From positions 39,113 to 44,777 of the forward strand of contig NZ_AWQQ01000087.1 of assembly GCF_002607855.1 (NCBI RefSeq): a DNA stretch of 5,665 nucleotides, given 5' to 3'. A model generated the notes under the pieces. The model was given only the letters and a program-made list of their open reading frames with translations. It was not told where the DNA came from and ran no database searches. The position numbers were made by a program, and so were the translations under genes. The DNA is from Desulforamulus profundi (GTDB taxonomy: Bacteria > Bacillota_B > Desulfotomaculia > Desulfotomaculales > Desulfotomaculaceae). Shown in pieces: positions 5,491-5,665 of the stretch (positions are counted from its first letter, which is position 1; every line of letters begins with the position of its first letter).

Positions 5491-5665
5491 TTATGAGCGT
5501 TGGGTGCCATTTTGGTATCCTTTGATTTGAGCGAATCCACCTAAAGCCTCTTTGAAACGGTTAAAGTCAATCTTACCCTGGTTTCTGAAAGCTAAACATA
5601 TCTGATTTATACAGGATAATCCAGATTCATTTAGTTTTCTCTCCCGCCGACTAACGAGAGGCAGT
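5491..5665 (-). CDS. C-terminal fragment of an unrecognised protein (5' end outside window)
   Basis: An open frame enters at the right edge and gives 57 residues, ending GYQNGTQRS and TAA at 5491-5493. The part seen begins LPLVSRRERKLNESGLSC. It includes FRNQGKIDFNRFKEALGGF, and is basic and soluble with no membrane segment. The frame is open throughout and an intrinsic terminator follows at once, which supports a real gene end. It has no internal ATG near its beginning, so it must start beyond the window. I do not recognise the family. A mobile-element protein is possible but nothing seen proves it. Confidence 0.5.
   Translation of the reverse strand, partial: LPLVSRRERKLNESGLSCINQICLAFRNQGKIDFNRFKEALGGFAQIKGYQNGTQRS

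Noticed and set aside
1..5665. CRISPR array, tRNA, rRNA or insertion-sequence ends
   Set aside because: No regularly spaced repeats, no tRNA-like cloverleaf and no matched terminal inverted repeats were found by eye.

Overview
The window reads as a formate-metabolism locus from a strictly anaerobic bacterium. It is most likely a low-to-mid GC Firmicute of the Clostridia, of the acetogen or syntroph kind. This is inferred from a selenocysteine formate dehydrogenase, a sigma-54 activator carrying a hydrogenase-like iron-sulfur sensor, strong AGGAGG-type ribosome binding sites and AT-rich spacers. No 16S or other taxonomic marker is present, so the organism call is an inference. All convincing genes lie on the minus strand, so transcription runs from high to low coordinates.

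In transcription order: (a) 5665-5491 is the 3' end of an unrecognised gene, closed by a good terminator at 5457-5484. (b) 5490-5104 is a spacer with a possible 34-residue ORF (5260-5156) and candidate promoters. (c) 5090-2857 encodes a large regulator: two ferredoxin clusters, an [FeFe]-hydrogenase-like domain, a further four-cysteine Fe-S domain, a sigma-54 AAA+ ATPase and a Fis-type helix-turn-helix. The reading frame breaks at a run of seven T exactly at the Walker B motif. (d) 2856-2499 is a control region. It holds the regulator's terminator, two GTTC/GAAC dyads that look like an upstream activator site, a near-consensus -24/-12 sigma-54 promoter and a leader with a 9-bp hairpin. (e) 2498-1543 is a formate/nitrite-family channel whose N-terminal segment is out of frame by one base. 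(f) 1542-1306 is a spacer with several small dyads. (g) 1305-1 is an FdhF-type formate dehydrogenase alpha subunit with an in-frame UGA and a recognisable SECIS hairpin. It runs off the window.

The parts fit one circuit. A redox-, H2- or CO-responsive Fe-S sensor is fused to a sigma-54 activator and encoded just upstream of the only sigma-54 promoter found. That promoter drives a formate channel and probably, by read-through, the selenium- and molybdenum/tungsten-dependent formate dehydrogenase. The ligand sensed is unknown. The hydrogenase-like domain keeps the four cysteines expected to hold a cubane but lacks the proton-transfer cysteine of true hydrogenases, so a sensory rather than catalytic role is favoured.

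Two of the three main genes lack exactly one base in an A/T run compared with what their families require. The T7 site could be programmed slippage. Sequencing or assembly error, or real decay, explains both cases more simply.
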